This document shows, piece after piece, positions 24,681 through 36,456 of a stretch of DNA of 64,000 nucleotides. The notes beneath the pieces are model-generated. The model was not told where the DNA came from and searched no databases. It saw nothing but the letters and a program-made list of their open reading frames with translations. This stretch comes from Chionoecetes opilio. Its lineage: Eukaryota > Arthropoda > Malacostraca > Decapoda > Majidae. Both the position numbers and the translations under genes were made by a program. The first letter of the stretch is position 1; every line of letters starts with the position of its first letter. The stretch lies in NCBI GenBank assembly GCA_016584305.1, contig JACEEZ010022880.1, positions 422,370 to 486,369 of the forward strand, given 5' to 3'.

Positions 24681-27255
24681 CGAGAAATGCCAGTGGTCGC
24701 TGGCAGTTTTAACTCAAAGGTTGGTCTACTGTGTTTTGGCTCCGCGACTAATATTTTTCATAAATTAAATTCGCGATAACATTGATGCACCGGCATCTGA
24801 ATACCAAAAATATAGTTCTTCTGTTGTTTCTAGCTAATTATATGGATGAGATGCATTTACGATGGAACGTTCTATAATAGCAATTAAATCAAATTACTCG
24901 CCTGGGTTAGCAAAGCTTAATATATTTTACATGTATTTGTGGCATGAAAATTTGGGCGATGTTCACACTGTTTCTAAGACAGTACTGCTGCGTCTGGCAA
25001 ACGCTTGTCAAAATACAATAATGCAATTGCCTGGAAAAACGAAGAATAAAGAATGCCGAAACGGCTTGTTCTGCGACAATGTAGGTTATAATTGTGGAGG
25101 CTACGTGCCGCGGCGGGAGTGGTGGGGAATAGATTGTGGGCGGAAGAATTGAATCAAAATTAAACCGAATTCACGCGTCGACTCGTTGCACTTCAGGCTT
25201 TTTCTATCTGATTGATACACAATAATAACAGGAAAATATGACTGCCTAGTATAGAAAACTTCTAAACATTCGTTATTGCTATATAATATCATAGAGTAGC
25301 ATTTAACCTCGCCTCCTCAACTATAACCTCCTGGTTATTTGGTTATATAAAATTGTTTACAGAACAGGCTTCTATACATATCATATAGAGAAAATCGTTC
25401 TTAATATTATACTTGTGTTTTTAAGTGCAGGGAATAAGCCCATATTTTTCTTCAAGTTGACCAACTTTCACCAAATTGTAGTTAAAACTGCCAGCGACCA
25501 CTGGCATTTCGGAGTTTGCAGTTCTCTCTAATTCCAATGATCTGAATCGAGAAATGCCAGTGGTCGCTGGCAGTTTTAACTCAAAGGTTGGTCTACGTGG
25601 TTATGGCTCCGCACTAATATTTTTCATAAATTAATTCCAGATAAACATTAAATGCACGATCTGAATACCAAAAATTAGAGTTTTCTCGTTGTTCTACTAA
25701 TGATATGGATGACATGCATTACGATGGAACGTTCTATAATAGCAATTTAATGCAAATTACTCGCCTCGTGTAGCAAAGCTTAATATATTTTTACATGTAT
25801 ATTGTGGCATGTAAAATTTGGCGATGTTCACACTTTTTTTCTAAGACAGTACTGCTGCGTCCTGGCAAACGCTTGTCAAAATACAATAAGCAATGCCTTG
25901 AAAAACGAAGAATAAAGAATGCCGAAATCGGCTTGTTGCTGCGACAATGTAGGTTATAATTGTGAGCGATACGCCGCGGCGGGAGTGGTGGGCGGGAGAT
26001 TGTGCGGGCGATTGAATCAAAACATTGCCACTTACGCGTCGACTCATTGCACTTCGGGCTTTCTATCTGTGATACACAATAATAACAGGACAATATGACT
26101 GCCTAGGCTATAGATAATTCTACATTCGTTATTGACTATATAATATCATAGAGTAGAATTTACCTCGCCTCCTCAACTATAGCCTACTTGGTTATTTGGT
26201 TATATACAATGTTTTTGCAGAATCAGGCTTCTATACAATATACATATAGAAAAATCGTTCTTAATATTATACTTGTGTGTTTTAAGTGCAGTGAATAAGC
26301 CCATATTTTTCTTTCAAGTTGACCAACTTTTCACCAAATTGTGAGTTAAAACTGCAAGCGACCACGGCATTTCGGAGTTGCAGTTCCTCTAATTCAATGT
26401 TTCTAAACTTCGAGAAATGCCAGTGGTCGCTGGCAGTTTTAAACTCAAAGGTTGTCTACTGTGTTTTGCTCCGCGACTAATAATTTTCATAATTAAATTC
26501 GCGATAAACATTGTTGCACCGCATTGAATACCAAAAATATAGTTCTTCTGTTGTTCTACTAATGATATGGATGACATGCATTACGATGGAACGTTCTATA
26601 ATAGCAATTTAATGCAAATTACTCGCTCGTGTAGCAAAGCTTATTATTTTTTACATGTATATTGTGGCAATGTAAATTGGGCGATGTCACACTGTTTTCT
26701 AAGACAGTACGCTGCTTTCTGGCAAACGCTTGTCAAAATACAATAAGCAATCCCTTTGGGAAAAACGAAGAATAAAGAATGCCGAAATCGGCTTGTGCTG
26801 CGACAATGTAGGTTTTATAATTGTGGAGGCGATAACGCCGCGGCGGGGAGTGGTGGCGGGGAGATTGTGGCGGGGCTATTGAATCAAAACATTGCCACTT
26901 CACGCGTCGACTCATTGCCATTCCAAAGGCTTTCTAATCTGATTGATACACAATAATAACAGGAAATATGACTGCCTAGGTATAGATAACTTCCTAAACA
27001 TTCGTTATTGGCTATAAGATAGTAGGGGTAGAATTTAACCTCGCCTCCTCAACTATAACCTACTTGGTTATTTGGTTATATACAATGTTTTACAGAATCA
27101 GGCTTCTATAACAATATACATATAGAAGAAAATCGTTCTTAATATTATACTTGTGTGTTTTAAGTGCAGTGGAATAAGCCCATATTTTTCTTTCAAGTTG
27201 ACCAACTTTTCACCAAATTGTGAGTTAAAACTGCCAGCGACCCCTGGCATTTCGG
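24681..27255. repeat. Three tandem copies of a TIR-bounded unit
   Basis: Units at 24681-25512, 25548-26375 and 26411-27255 each begin CGAGAAATGCCAGTGGTCGC and end with its complement CGACCACTGGCATTTCGG. The units are 828-845 bp, separated by the same 35-bp spacer ('gttctctctaattccaatg'). Shared spacers show tandem duplication, not three insertions. The units differ mainly by scattered single-base gains and losses. Short open frames (MERSIIAIKSNYSP-like) are not conserved between units. Confidence 0.88.
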
Positions 27256-28204
27256 AGTTGCAGTTCTCTCTAATTGCGACGGTAGTATTTACATCGTGGT
27301 AATCGCAATTGCGATAGACTAGGAATATGAGCCGTAGGTAGTGTGATGGCTTGTGGACGGTACTGGCTGTAGGGCGCGTGTGTGCAGAGTGGTGAGATAT
27401 GCGCGTACACGTTTATAGAGCCGAGGACGCAGGCTGGGGCGTGTCACCACCTATACGAATCTGAAAATCTGGCAGTGCCTCACACTGCTCACAGGCTCAC
27501 ACCGCTCCGAGGCTGGCACCGCACCGCACATCTACTCGTTGGCTTGGCACCCGGCAACACGTAGGCTACACGCACTCACTCACGCACACGGCGCTCCGCA
27601 AGTAACTGTTTAGAATTTATATATGTTTCCCTTGTTTACATGTGTGGGATTAGGAATTAGGATGCATGATTGGGTGGCCAGGTGTGAATACAAATGACCT
27701 CAGTGACTATAACAACAAGCCTGTTATGGTATTGTATTAATTCCCATGATTAGCTTACATTACTGTTATAACGTTATACGGTGCTCCTGGTATTAGAACG
27801 CAAGCCATTATCGATATGCTTAGATGTAGTTATCATTTGGTACGTTTTTATTGCATTTTGCTTATTTTGCATCGGTATATACGCTACCTTACCGGTCTCC
27901 TCATTGATTGTGCTTTTGTCTGGTTATTCCTCAGGTTGACTGGCGTACCGGCCCATTGTGTCTGAGCTATCTGTAGGCCTACCTATATATTTTCTCCAAC
28001 TTTTGATTTATTTTTTATTAGTCTTTCAAGTTTCATGCCTTGATATGTTAGCTAAGCGAAGCCTATAGGCGAGTGATGACTTCTGAAATGTCGTGTTTGT
28101 TTGATAATATAATTTATCTTTTTTTTTTTTTTTTTTTTACGTTGGAACCTTAAGCAATTATTTTTCTTCTTTAGGTTATATCTTCTTTCCTTGAGAGCTC
28201 AGGT
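27256..28204. other. No supported feature
   Basis: Contains a T homopolymer near 28120-28138. No splice-bounded exon with a known motif was found. Confidence 0.4.
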
Positions 28205-28729
28205 GATTGGCCCTGAATAGTATAGAGGGCTGTGAAAGTTGGCCCTCGCCCGTGGTGGCGCAGGCTGGATTTTTGTAGTGACACCTGTGATTATTTTGAC
28301 ACATTCGACACATTGCTCAAATGTTGCCCGCCTGTGCCCTCCGCGGCTCCGCCGCACTTTCAGTCGCAGTCGAAGGTGAGGCTGATGGGTAGCATGTACA
28401 GTCGGCGCAAAAAAACTTAGGACGCCAAAAAAACTTAGGACGGAAATAACGTCCTTAACTGTTTTGCCAATTTCGGTGGAAGCGATTGAATTTTTTTACA
28501 TTTTTTGTATATCTGGCAGTGCATTAGGGTGTCTGCTGTAGATTCCTTGCTGCTGCCCGCTCTGTATCTTCCAAGTTATCATAGGAAGAGGACCGTTGTT
28601 GTGTTTGGTTCTCCAACCTTCCTACACCCCCATTCGCCCCTCCATCTTCTGCCGCCTCCTTCAGGTCTACTAAAGCATTATGCCGGGCAAATCTCTATTA
28701 ATTGTGAAGAAGACACCTATAGTAACCTT

Positions 28730-28919
28730 GTATCGAGGTGGGAAAACCATGGGCCAGATAGCGAGGAAGATGTGTGTTTCCAAACATTATCGTCTCGGTG
28801 TGGTGCAGGCGGGCGCAAGATGGTGAGTAGAGACTGTTTTGGCGTGGAAGAAAGGGTCAGGGGGACCAAGAAAAACTTCAAAGAAGACTGATCAACTGCT
28901 CAAAAGGATTGTTGACATA
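28730..28919 (+). pseudogene. Tc1 transposase N-terminal remnant
   Basis: Frame fragments read GGKTMGQIARKMCVSK (a helix-turn-helix of the paired-like Tc1 DNA-binding domain) and KGSGGPRKTSKKTDQLLKRI (the GRPR-like linker). The N-terminal domain recognises the terminal repeats. The DDE catalytic domain is absent. The frame shifts between the two fragments and stops where MITE-A is inserted. Confidence 0.85.
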
Positions 28920-29087
28920 AGCCGTGTTTTTGTCGTCCAAGCACCGTCTTGGATTACGAAGACCACTCCAATAACACTTGCTGAAATGTGTGTTATGCTG
29001 CTTTGTGATATTGTTTGCAATGTTTTGGACTGATTATTATTTCGTTAAAGGGTTACAATTAATGGTTCTATATCTGAATGGGGACTG

Positions 29088-29970
29088 GTGACAAGTGGAG
29101 TTCCACAAGGGTCTGTTTTGGGTCCATTACTAGTTTTGATTTACATCAACGACTTGGATAGTGGGATTAGCAGTGATATCAGCAAGTTTGCTGATGATAC
29201 TAAGTTAGGTAGGATTATTGGATCACAGTCTGATGTAAACATATTGCAGGGAGACTTAGATAAACTTAACGAGTGGGCAGTCAGATGGCAGATGGAATTT
29301 AATATTGATAAATGCAGCGTTATGAATGTTGGTAGAAAAAACCCTGGTAATAGATACACCATAAGCAATGTATCGCTGAAAAGATCAGAAGGTGAAAAAG
29401 ATCTTGGAGTGAGGGTGAGCCCAGACCTCCGACCTAGGAAACAATGTATTGAGGCCAGAAATAGAGCTAATAGAGTATTAGGATTCATTATCAGAAGTGT
29501 TAAAAGTAGAAGTGCGGAAGTTATTCTAAAGCTTTATCTGGCTCTAGTCAGGCCTCACCTAGACTATGCGGTTCAGTTTTGGTCTCCATATTACAGGATG
29601 GATATAGCCTTGTTAGAAACAGCGCAGAGAAGGATGACCAAAATTATACAAGGGATGCGTAACTTTAGTTATGAGAGGAGATTGAAGTTATTAAAATTAC
29701 ACTCACTCGAGAGACGCAGAGTAAGGGGCGATCTGATAAAAGTTTTTAAGTAGATAAAGGGATTTAATAAAGGAGAGGTAAGAAAAGTTCTGACGGCTTT
29801 TAACCAGGGTAGAACAAGAAGTAACGGATTCAAGCTGGAAAAGCGTAGATTAATTAGAAAGGAAATAGGGAAAAACTGCCAAACTGGTTCACAAATAGGG
29901 TGGTGAATGAATGGAATGGTCTCAGTAGACAGGTAGTTAGTGCGGAATCATTAGGGAGCTTTAAAGAGGA
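29088..29970 (+). pseudogene. CR1-like reverse transcriptase, 5'-truncated and broken
   Basis: The frame opens within the palm: SGVPQGSVLGPLL, then ISKFADDTKLG (the catalytic A-D-D), WQMEFNIDKC, KDLGVRVSPDL, and the thumb region LVRPHLDYAVQFWSPYYR. There is a stop at 29751-29753 and the frame degrades after that. Everything N-terminal to the palm, including the endonuclease, is missing, as expected of abortive reverse transcription from the 3' end. Confidence 0.9.
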
Positions 29971-30028
29971 GCTGGATAGGTTCATGGATGGGGATGCATG
30001 AAAGGTGGATGTACAGTACTAGGTAGTG

Positions 30029-30310
30029 TTAAGGCCGGTTCCCATCAGCCGGCTTGTACGACCGTCTTACAACAACACCGCTTAACAATGACGTCACCAT
30101 CATCACCGCTTGAGTGGTATTTGTGGTAACTGGGCACAGTTGGCAACTCCGCTCGAGCGGACACCGCCGAGCGGGAGAGATGACTTGAATTTAACTTTGT
30201 ACGGCGGCCGTACAGCGGTACGGTGGTGCGGTAGACTTTGTTGTGACGTCATTGTGACGTCTTTGTTGTTGTACGGCGGCCGTACAAGTGGGAAGGTGGG
30301 AACCGGGCTG
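30029..30310. mobile_element. MITE-C inside the CR1-like 3' UTR
   Basis: GGCCGGTTCCCA near the left end and TGGGAACCGGGC at the right end are inverted, as are 'cggcttgtacg' and 'cggccgtacaag'. The CR1 copy at 47395-47420 shows the uninterrupted sequence. The terminal motif resembles PIF/Harbinger-type MITEs. The duplication is ambiguous. Confidence 0.7.
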
Positions 30311-30569
30311 TAGGTGACAGGAACTACCACGTGTAGGCCTCGCGGCCTCTTGTAGCTTCCTTATTTTCTTATATTCTTATGTTCGTCCCCTACCAAGCTT
30401 GTTGTGTTTTTGTCGCAGAAACCAATCCGTTTTCAATTGCGAGAAAAAACGGTCTTCGTACCAAGACGATGCTTGGACGACAAAAACACGGCTCTATAAT
30501 ACACTGCCAGATATACAAAAAAAACGTAAAAAAATTCAATAGCTCCCACCGAAATTGGCAAAACAGCTA

Positions 30570-31045
30570 CCGTAGATAACAGTAAAGTCGCCACCTGCAG
30601 TCATGTCGCCAGCCGCCAAATATTACGAATTATAGCATCACTACTGATGTGTATGTGCCACTGAAGATGATACACAATAGTTTATATCATGACTGCGTAA
30701 TCTACCCTGTTTCAACGTTGTTTTATGCTTTATATCTGCAAGTATAGACGGTTTCAAATTTCGCTACGCAATTTTTTTTCGGGCGACGACGACAGCGGTA
30801 CGACACTCAGTAAATAAACACTAGATGGCGACTCTACTGTTGGTAGCCACTTTGTAGATATTTTTGTAAATTGTTCATTTATAGCCATAATATGACACAG
30901 ATGATGACACAAAATGACACAGATTCTCCAGATAGCCCCTTCTAACTTTCCTGAAATCATGGATGTAGAAATGTAAGTATTAACGCCACCACACGTCTGT
31001 AAACAGAAAAAGAAGTTGTCCTGGCGACTTAACTGTTATCTACGG
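30570..31045. mobile_element. MITE-B, complete copy (476 bp)
   Basis: The ends CCGTAGATAACAGTAAAGTC and GACTTAACTGTTATCTACGG are flanked by TA. It interrupts the right inverted repeat of the Tc1 element. The left repeat supplies the empty site (ACAG-TTA-AGGACG on the complement). Confidence 0.9.
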
Positions 31046-31192
31046 TAAGGACGTTATTCCCGTCCCAAGTTTTTTGGCGTCCTAAGTTTTTTTGCGCCGA
31101 CTGTATATAGGTATCTTCGCGGTCACTCGACGATGGAAGATATAACAGTAGGCTACGTAGTTGCTCCTGGCGGGACTTGCAACTCGGACCTT

Positions 31193-32250
31193 AATAGACT
31201 ACCTTAGTGAGCTCAATCTGTCATCTGGTGGCCGTCTGGGAACTACACGCGGAGCTAGAATGTCGGGTCTGGGGGTGTCGGGCTCGACTTATTTTCTATT
31301 ATTCCCTATCAAACCAGCTACAATTAAGTGTTGTCATGGCCAACATAGGCTTATGCAAAATGGAAATATACAAGTTTTACATTATTCATGGCGTTATAAT
31401 GAGGATTGTTGGCAAAATAGAAGCATTCGATCACAGGTGGTAATATTAACCCATGCACCCGCCTTGAAGCATTCCTTTACAGTATTTAGTAGAATGTTGT
31501 AGGACACCTGTGATCGAATGCTTCTATTTTGCCAACAATCCTCATTATAACGCCATGAATAATGTAAAACTCGTATATTTCCATTTTGCATAAGCCTATG
31601 TTGACCATGACAACACTTAATTGTAGCTGGTTTGGTAGGGAATAATAGAAAATAAGTCGAGCCCGACACCCCCAGACCCTACATTCTAGCTCCGCGTGTA
31701 GTTCCCAGACGGCCACCAGATGACAGATCGAGCTCACTAATAGCGCATTTTCGTGACGTTCACCGCCCTGGTTCAGTCCAGTCCGGACCGGGTCAGGGTG
31801 GACTGATGGTCGCGAAAATACATCGAGACTGGCCCCGTCCCATTCGTCGTTCCTATTGGCTGGGGGATCGAGTGGGCGGTACTGAACTGAACTGTGGAGG
31901 CGGCAGGCGTCCATCTTGTCAATATCCTTTTTGTCGTCCGCCTTTTAACCTGTGCTGAAGACTTTACAACTACCACGCCTGTGATACTTTAGTCTTATGG
32001 TCGGCCATCATGGTGTTTCATGTCTTATCAGCACCACGAGAAGCTCCTGGTCGCCTTCCCCGCTGACTGTAGTGCGCATGCGCCAGTTCTCCCCACACTG
32101 GTCCAAGGTGGTCCTGGTATGTGGGTCGGACCAGCCTGGACTGGGCTGAACCGTTCTAGACTGCCTCGCAAAAACAGTGACCGCCCGGGACTAGCCCAGT
32201 CCAGACCGGGCCAGAGCGGTCGCCAAAATACGCTATAAGGTAGTCTATTG
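31193..32250. repeat. Foldback element with 250-bp arms
   Basis: 31193-31444 is the complement of 31502-31740 plus 32236-32250. The right arm is split by the TAGCG element. Outer ends read AATAGACTACCTTA. Arm identity is high by eye. Confidence 0.85.
31741..32235. mobile_element. TAGCG-ended DNA transposon, copy 2 (495 bp)
   Basis: The ends TAGCGCATTTTCG and its near complement are flanked by the 3-bp duplication TAA. The empty site is visible in the other palindrome arm (CAC-TAA-GG on the complement). It matches copy 1 (2193-3876) with the inserted pieces absent. Confidence 0.88.
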
Positions 32251-32270
32251 TGCTTACCACTACCATATAA

Positions 32271-32355
32271 AGCCTCGTCCACACTACCACTCACCACCGT
32301 CGGCGCTTCCCGTCGGCAAGCACCGACGGTGGTGAGTGGTAGTGTGGACGGGGCT
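32271..32355. mobile_element. Tiny palindromic MITE, PIF/Harbinger-like (85 bp)
   Basis: AGCCTCGTCCACACTACCAC and its complement form 35-bp arms around a 15-bp loop, flanked by TAA on both sides. The TWA target duplication suits PIF/Harbinger-type elements. Confidence 0.75.
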
Positions 32356-32358
32356 TAA

Positions 32359-33637
32359 GACGCTAACCACTCGACCACAGGCTCTCTTTGAAACGCTATT
32401 AGACTATAGTTGGTCTGAACTCTCCTTGTAATGGTTATAGCTGCTGTTTTATCACATCAATGCTGTGGAAAACCTTACGAATTCATGACAAGACAATAAA
32501 CATTTATTAGTCAGACACTTGTCACCAGTGAATAATGCCACTGCCATCAAGATTTCACCTCGGGCTTTGTCGCCAAGGTCAAATTGATCTATAAAGACAT
32601 ACGTTGCACCTCAGCATGAGGTAACCATGACAACCAAGACTCCAAAAGTGGACTACAGTATATAATATGTATCATATAGCAGCGAAGGAAAAAAAAGGAC
32701 CATCTTTATGATAGTTAAATTCAATTAGATGGGTAGTAAGCAAGGATACTATACTCTTGTATTATCCTTAAAGTGTGCCCCCAGCTGCTAGTAATGTTTA
32801 CACTGAATCAGCTGTTTGGTGACGCAATCTCAGATGGCTGACCTGCGCGGGATGTTCAGCAGATCGCTGTGGTGAGTAACACGTATGTATGCACTACGAG
32901 GCTCATAGGATCCATCCTGGAATCCTTGCTGCCCTAAACACCAAAAACATAGAATAACATGTACCATTTGGTGTGTGGCCGTACAAGTGTTCCGTCTTTC
33001 ATTCAACATGTATGCAGGAAAATGTGCAGTTATTTTAGAGGTGCAAAATATAGGTTTAGACTGGGTGGTTCATCTCAGTGTCTCACATAAGACAATCCGG
33101 CATTGATTATCTTAACACATTCAGGTTCTACTGCAGTCTAATGCATTATAAGGCACGTAGTTGTAAACGTCCTCAACTTATAGATCTGACAGAATTTTTT
33201 TACACTAGGACCAAAATTCCCTACACAATTAGGAGTGTGGTTTCTGTTCACCTTATTCGAAATTTGGATTAGCAATTTAAACATAAGCAGCATTACAACA
33301 TTGTTGCCTTATATATAGACCACTAGGAAGCCAACAGGTATTTAGGAAAAATTCTTGCCTAAGTGTTGAGCTAGAGTCATGGGCTGAATAAACCTCGGTT
33401 ATAATGGAGAGTTTCACGTTCGCTACAGACATTACTACTCACGTTTTCTAAAAACAATTTGGCTCAATATACTGTACACTACTACTCTACTTGCGCTCAA
33501 TATAAAAAAATTATGTATATATTGAAATTATCCTGTTGTTGTCTATAGGGCAGACAGACACACCCTCCACCATCAAACCCTTTTTCGACACTGGCTCTGC
33601 GACCTAGTGACCTACGAGACAGACCAAGCCGAGTCAG
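32359..33637. other. Mostly unannotated DNA upstream of SLC5
   Basis: A short dispersed repeat ('aggctcatag' ... 'gctgccctaaa') occurs at about 32890-32945 and again at 34290-34335. One possible short exon is listed separately. No other feature is supported. Confidence 0.4.
32834..32871 (+). CDS. Possible first coding exon, unknown gene
   Basis: ATG in a CTCAGATGG context opens MADLRGMFSRSL and meets a strong TG|GTGAGT donor after 38 coding bases. The short arginine-rich start would suit a small mitochondrial protein, but no second exon was found and no family is recognised. It may be chance. Confidence 0.22.
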
Positions 33638-33818
33638 GCCAATGAAGCGAAATAGTAAAATTTTGCGTTACTCACAGATTTCACACCTCTTTGGCGGGGA
33701 GCCAATCAGGAGCAGCTACAGGTAGCCAATGACAAGCCAATATATTTTTTCTTCAGCCAATCAGGAACACTAATATAATAGCCAATCAAAAGCCATTATA
33801 ATTGGCCACGCAGCCAAT
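33638..33818 (+). promoter_or_regulatory. Cluster of eight CCAAT boxes
   Basis: GCCAAT occurs at 33638, 33701, 33725, 33736, 33756, 33781 and 33813, and inverted (ATTGGC) at 33801. CCAAT boxes recruit the NF-Y factor. The cluster lies 50-230 bp upstream of paired TCAGTT initiator-like motifs. It has the layout of a promoter for the downstream + strand SLC5 gene. Confidence 0.55.
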
Positions 33819-33864
33819 CGTGGGCTCTTAATTAAAACAAGGCTTCTAAAATTTGTATCACCCT

Positions 33865-33962
33865 TCAGTTAGTCAGTTGAAATGATGGAGTGTAGAGGTT
33901 GTGAGCTGTCTTTGACGAAAAACTCCTCCATTATTACCTAAACCTCTTCCAGAAGTCCTCAG
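33865..33962 (+). other. Candidate transcription start and 5' UTR exon
   Basis: TCAGTT at 33865-33870 and 33873-33878 matches the arthropod initiator. The following exon would end at 33962 (CCTCAG|GTAATT). It holds a 19-residue upstream open frame (33882-33941). It would splice to the coding exon that starts after the CACAG acceptor at 35616-35620. The link is inferred from position and splice signals. Confidence 0.4.
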
Positions 33963-35119
33963 GTAATTTTTTAGACTCCCTTTATGTTTATTTTGTTCTT
34001 ATTCTTATAGATTTTATGTGTATGCAAAATCTGTATGCTTAAAGGATTCATTTTTATAGAATTCAAGGTGAAATATACTAATGCCCACACATGAGATGGA
34101 CAAGGTAGGAAGTCATTGGGTTTGTAGTCAAGATCAGGAAACTAGACTTAAGATAATACAATGCAAACTGCCCTGTTATGTCCCTACTCAAAACCATAAT
34201 CAGTGAATGAACAATCCAATTGAATTGCGCTACACCCAATTTCCAAAATTACACCAAAATGTCCTTGAATGAATCTTCATTGAGTCACTAACAGGCTCAT
34301 AGTGTTCCCCATGGGATCCTCGCAGCCCTAAAACAAGAACAAGAGTCACTAACGACAATACAAGGGAAAATGTGTATCTAGACATGCCAGATTTTATTGG
34401 TCTGACCCAACCCATGATCTACTTTTAACTAATGGAGGCTCATCCTTTACTCCAAAACTCAATAAATATTTTCGCTGTAAGCAACTTAACTTACTAAGTC
34501 GTTTATATGCCCTTATGAGACAAACTCCATGTACCTTCATAACCCTCCCCCCACTACCAGGCATATATAAGTTTGTTAGGATAAAAGAAAATGTACATAA
34601 TCCCTTCAGCCTATGTGAAGTAGATTATGAAAGTAAGTTTTTAAGTAAGAGAAAAAGGTCAGAAGGAAGTTGTTCATACATGAAGGTAGTTCTCTGTAAC
34701 ACTTGTATAAATTTGGCGGCTTTTTTTTTTATGAATGTTTCATTTTATTATTATTCTTTTGAACTTTATATGGCTGTGATTATAGCTAATAAGTATTTAA
34801 GCAATTGCATGAAACCTATGTTAATACTAATGCTTGAAACCTAATGTATTCAGAGAGAGAGAGAATCTCCTCCATTTATGGACCGTTGTGGCCAGTCATG
34901 GGCAAGACTTTTATCTCTAAAGCTACAAAGGGATGGTAGTTTACCCTTTCAGCAGTTTAGGGTTACCATAATCACCAGCATTCTAATCCACTTGAAGCTA
35001 CCGTACAACCTCCAGCTTGTGTAACAATTTCACATGTTCATCACATCATCACATGGTACCTTTTGGAGTCTTTGTCTAAAAATTGTTGTGGTTCATGTAT
35101 TCACTTTTAAATCTATGGG

Positions 35120-35163
<44 letters not shown>

Positions 35164-35620
35164 CGCAGTGTGAAAAATTACTTAGAAAGAGCAATCACTT
35201 AAATATGAGCATTTCTGTAATTTATGCTTTTCTCTCTTTTCAGGAATGTCATCCATATGCACTTCAAGATCTCTATAAGTGTTTAGTCCGAAAGTGTATT
35301 AAAGTTTCCTTATGCTGAAAAAGATGAAACTCAAATGTGCATCACAAATGTATTCTCCAAGCACTCGAAACACACATGCAGTACTTTGGGATACACTTGT
35401 TTTGAGAAAAGAGCAAATAATATTTGTCACCTAAAGCCGTAAATTATTGCACAAGGACCATTTATATGATTGTTGAAGTCTATATTGAAAGATAACTACA
35501 GACTGACTAAGAATTAAATGAAAGTGTCTTGAAATGTTGTTATATATTTTAAATGAAAGCACTGTGAATGGTGGTGCAGCTATCCTGTTGTTGTGACTGA
35601 GTGTTCTCTGAAATCACAGA
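33963..35620 (+). other. Putative first intron of SLC5
   Basis: AT-rich, with (GA)n at about 35120-35160 and a short GA run at 34852. Another good acceptor, TCTCTTTTCAG at 35244, could mark an extra untranslated exon. No coding block was recognised. Confidence 0.4.
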
Positions 35621-35824
35621 AGAGAGGAAGAAGAACACACCCGAGGCCTTGTGTGAGACACAAGTGCTGACTCATCTCACCTTGTCAGAGAGGAAGAAAT
35701 GCAGCAAAACATGGAGAGCTACTTTGGCCCCTTGGACTACATCATCTTTGCGATGGTGTTGGCCGCGTCCTCTGCCATTGGCCTTTATTATAGGTTCACG
35801 GGGGGGAAACAGAAGACCTTTAAG
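35621..35824 (+). CDS. SLC5-type sodium solute transporter, first coding exon
   Basis: The exon would begin after the AATCACAG acceptor. The chosen ATG (35699) gives 42 codons ending KTFK at an AAG|GTAATT donor in phase 0. A second in-frame ATG lies four codons in. PLDYIIFAMVLAASSAIGLY is the first membrane helix of the SLC5 family, and the next residues RFTGGKQKTF match the loop before helix 2. The family couples Na+ to import of monocarboxylates, vitamins, iodide or sugars across the plasma membrane. The sequence style is closest to the SLC5A5/A6/A8 branch. Confidence 0.88.
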
Positions 35825-35949
35825 GTAATTTTTTCATGTATCTTTATGTTTAACCTACTGAACATTACTAATTTTTTTGTATTATAGTGTCACATGTTGT
35901 GCAGGCTGCTAGAATAATGTATATAGATATGATATTACAATTGAGTATA

Positions 35950-36052
<103 letters not shown>

Positions 36053-36145
36053 GACATTTTAGTATAGTATATCATATTTTATAAGATACCCTATTGAAAA
36101 TGATTAATACTTTTAGTAGTTATACAAATTTTAAGGACATGTAAG

Positions 36146-36300
36146 CAGTGGCGTACCGAGGGGGGGGGGGGGCATGCGGCCATGCCCCCCTCCCCCCCTT
36201 TGCAAAAAATAAATAATAATAAAATATATTTATTATAAATAAATAAATATATATATATATCACAGACCACTATATCTACAGGTTGGTCTATGATATATAA

Positions 36301-36372
<72 letters not shown>

Positions 36373-36415
36373 ATATATTGGCCCCCCCCTTTTCAATTTT
36401 CTGGGTACGCCACTG
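36146..36415. mobile_element. hAT MITE in SLC5 intron
   Basis: The ends CAGTGGCGTACC and GGTACGCCACTG are flanked by an exact 8-bp duplication CATGTAAG (36138-36145 and 36416-36423). The interior is G/C homopolymers and a (TA)n run. Confidence 0.92.
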
Positions 36416-36456
36416 CATGTAAGCGAATCTCTCATTCAGCACTGGCTTTCTTACAG

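Larger units (their letters stand above)
29045..30381 (+). mobile_element. CR1-like non-LTR retrotransposon, 5'-truncated
   Basis: It carries the reverse transcriptase C-terminal half, then the 3' UTR with 'gcctcgcggcctcttgtagc' and a tail of ATTCTTATGTTC units, typical of CR1-type 3' ends. It shares that 3' end with 46955-47498. A 280-bp MITE-like insert (30029-30310) splits the 3' UTR. Confidence 0.85.
28920..30493. mobile_element. MITE-A, interrupted by a CR1-like element
   Basis: The left half 28920-29044 and right half 30382-30493 together give a normal MITE-A. The break carries the short duplication TTCG (29041-29044 and 30382-30385). Confidence 0.88.
28399..31103 (+). mobile_element. 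Tc1-like transposon, heavily nested
   Basis: The ends CAGTCGGCGCAAAAAAACTT and its complement are flanked by TA (28397-28398 and 31104-31105). The inverted repeats are about 125 bp. The right one is interrupted by MITE-B. A transposase N-terminal remnant follows the left repeat. A MITE-A copy sits inside, itself carrying a CR1-like fragment. With all insertions removed, little of the transposase gene is left. Confidence 0.88.
28205..31190 (-). repeat. SINE-A, split by a Tc1 element
   Basis: 28205-28398 matches the 3' half of SINE-A (complement of 'gggcgagggcc' and neighbours). 31104-31190 resumes with 'cggtcactcgacgatgga', which corresponds to 5083-5100 in the other copy. The gap is exactly the Tc1 element with its TA duplication. 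Confidence 0.8.

Noticed and set aside
34230..34415. Minus-strand frame with a hydrophobic, signal-like stretch
   Set aside because: It overlaps a dispersed repeat also present at 32890-32945 and lacks any supported start or splice partner.
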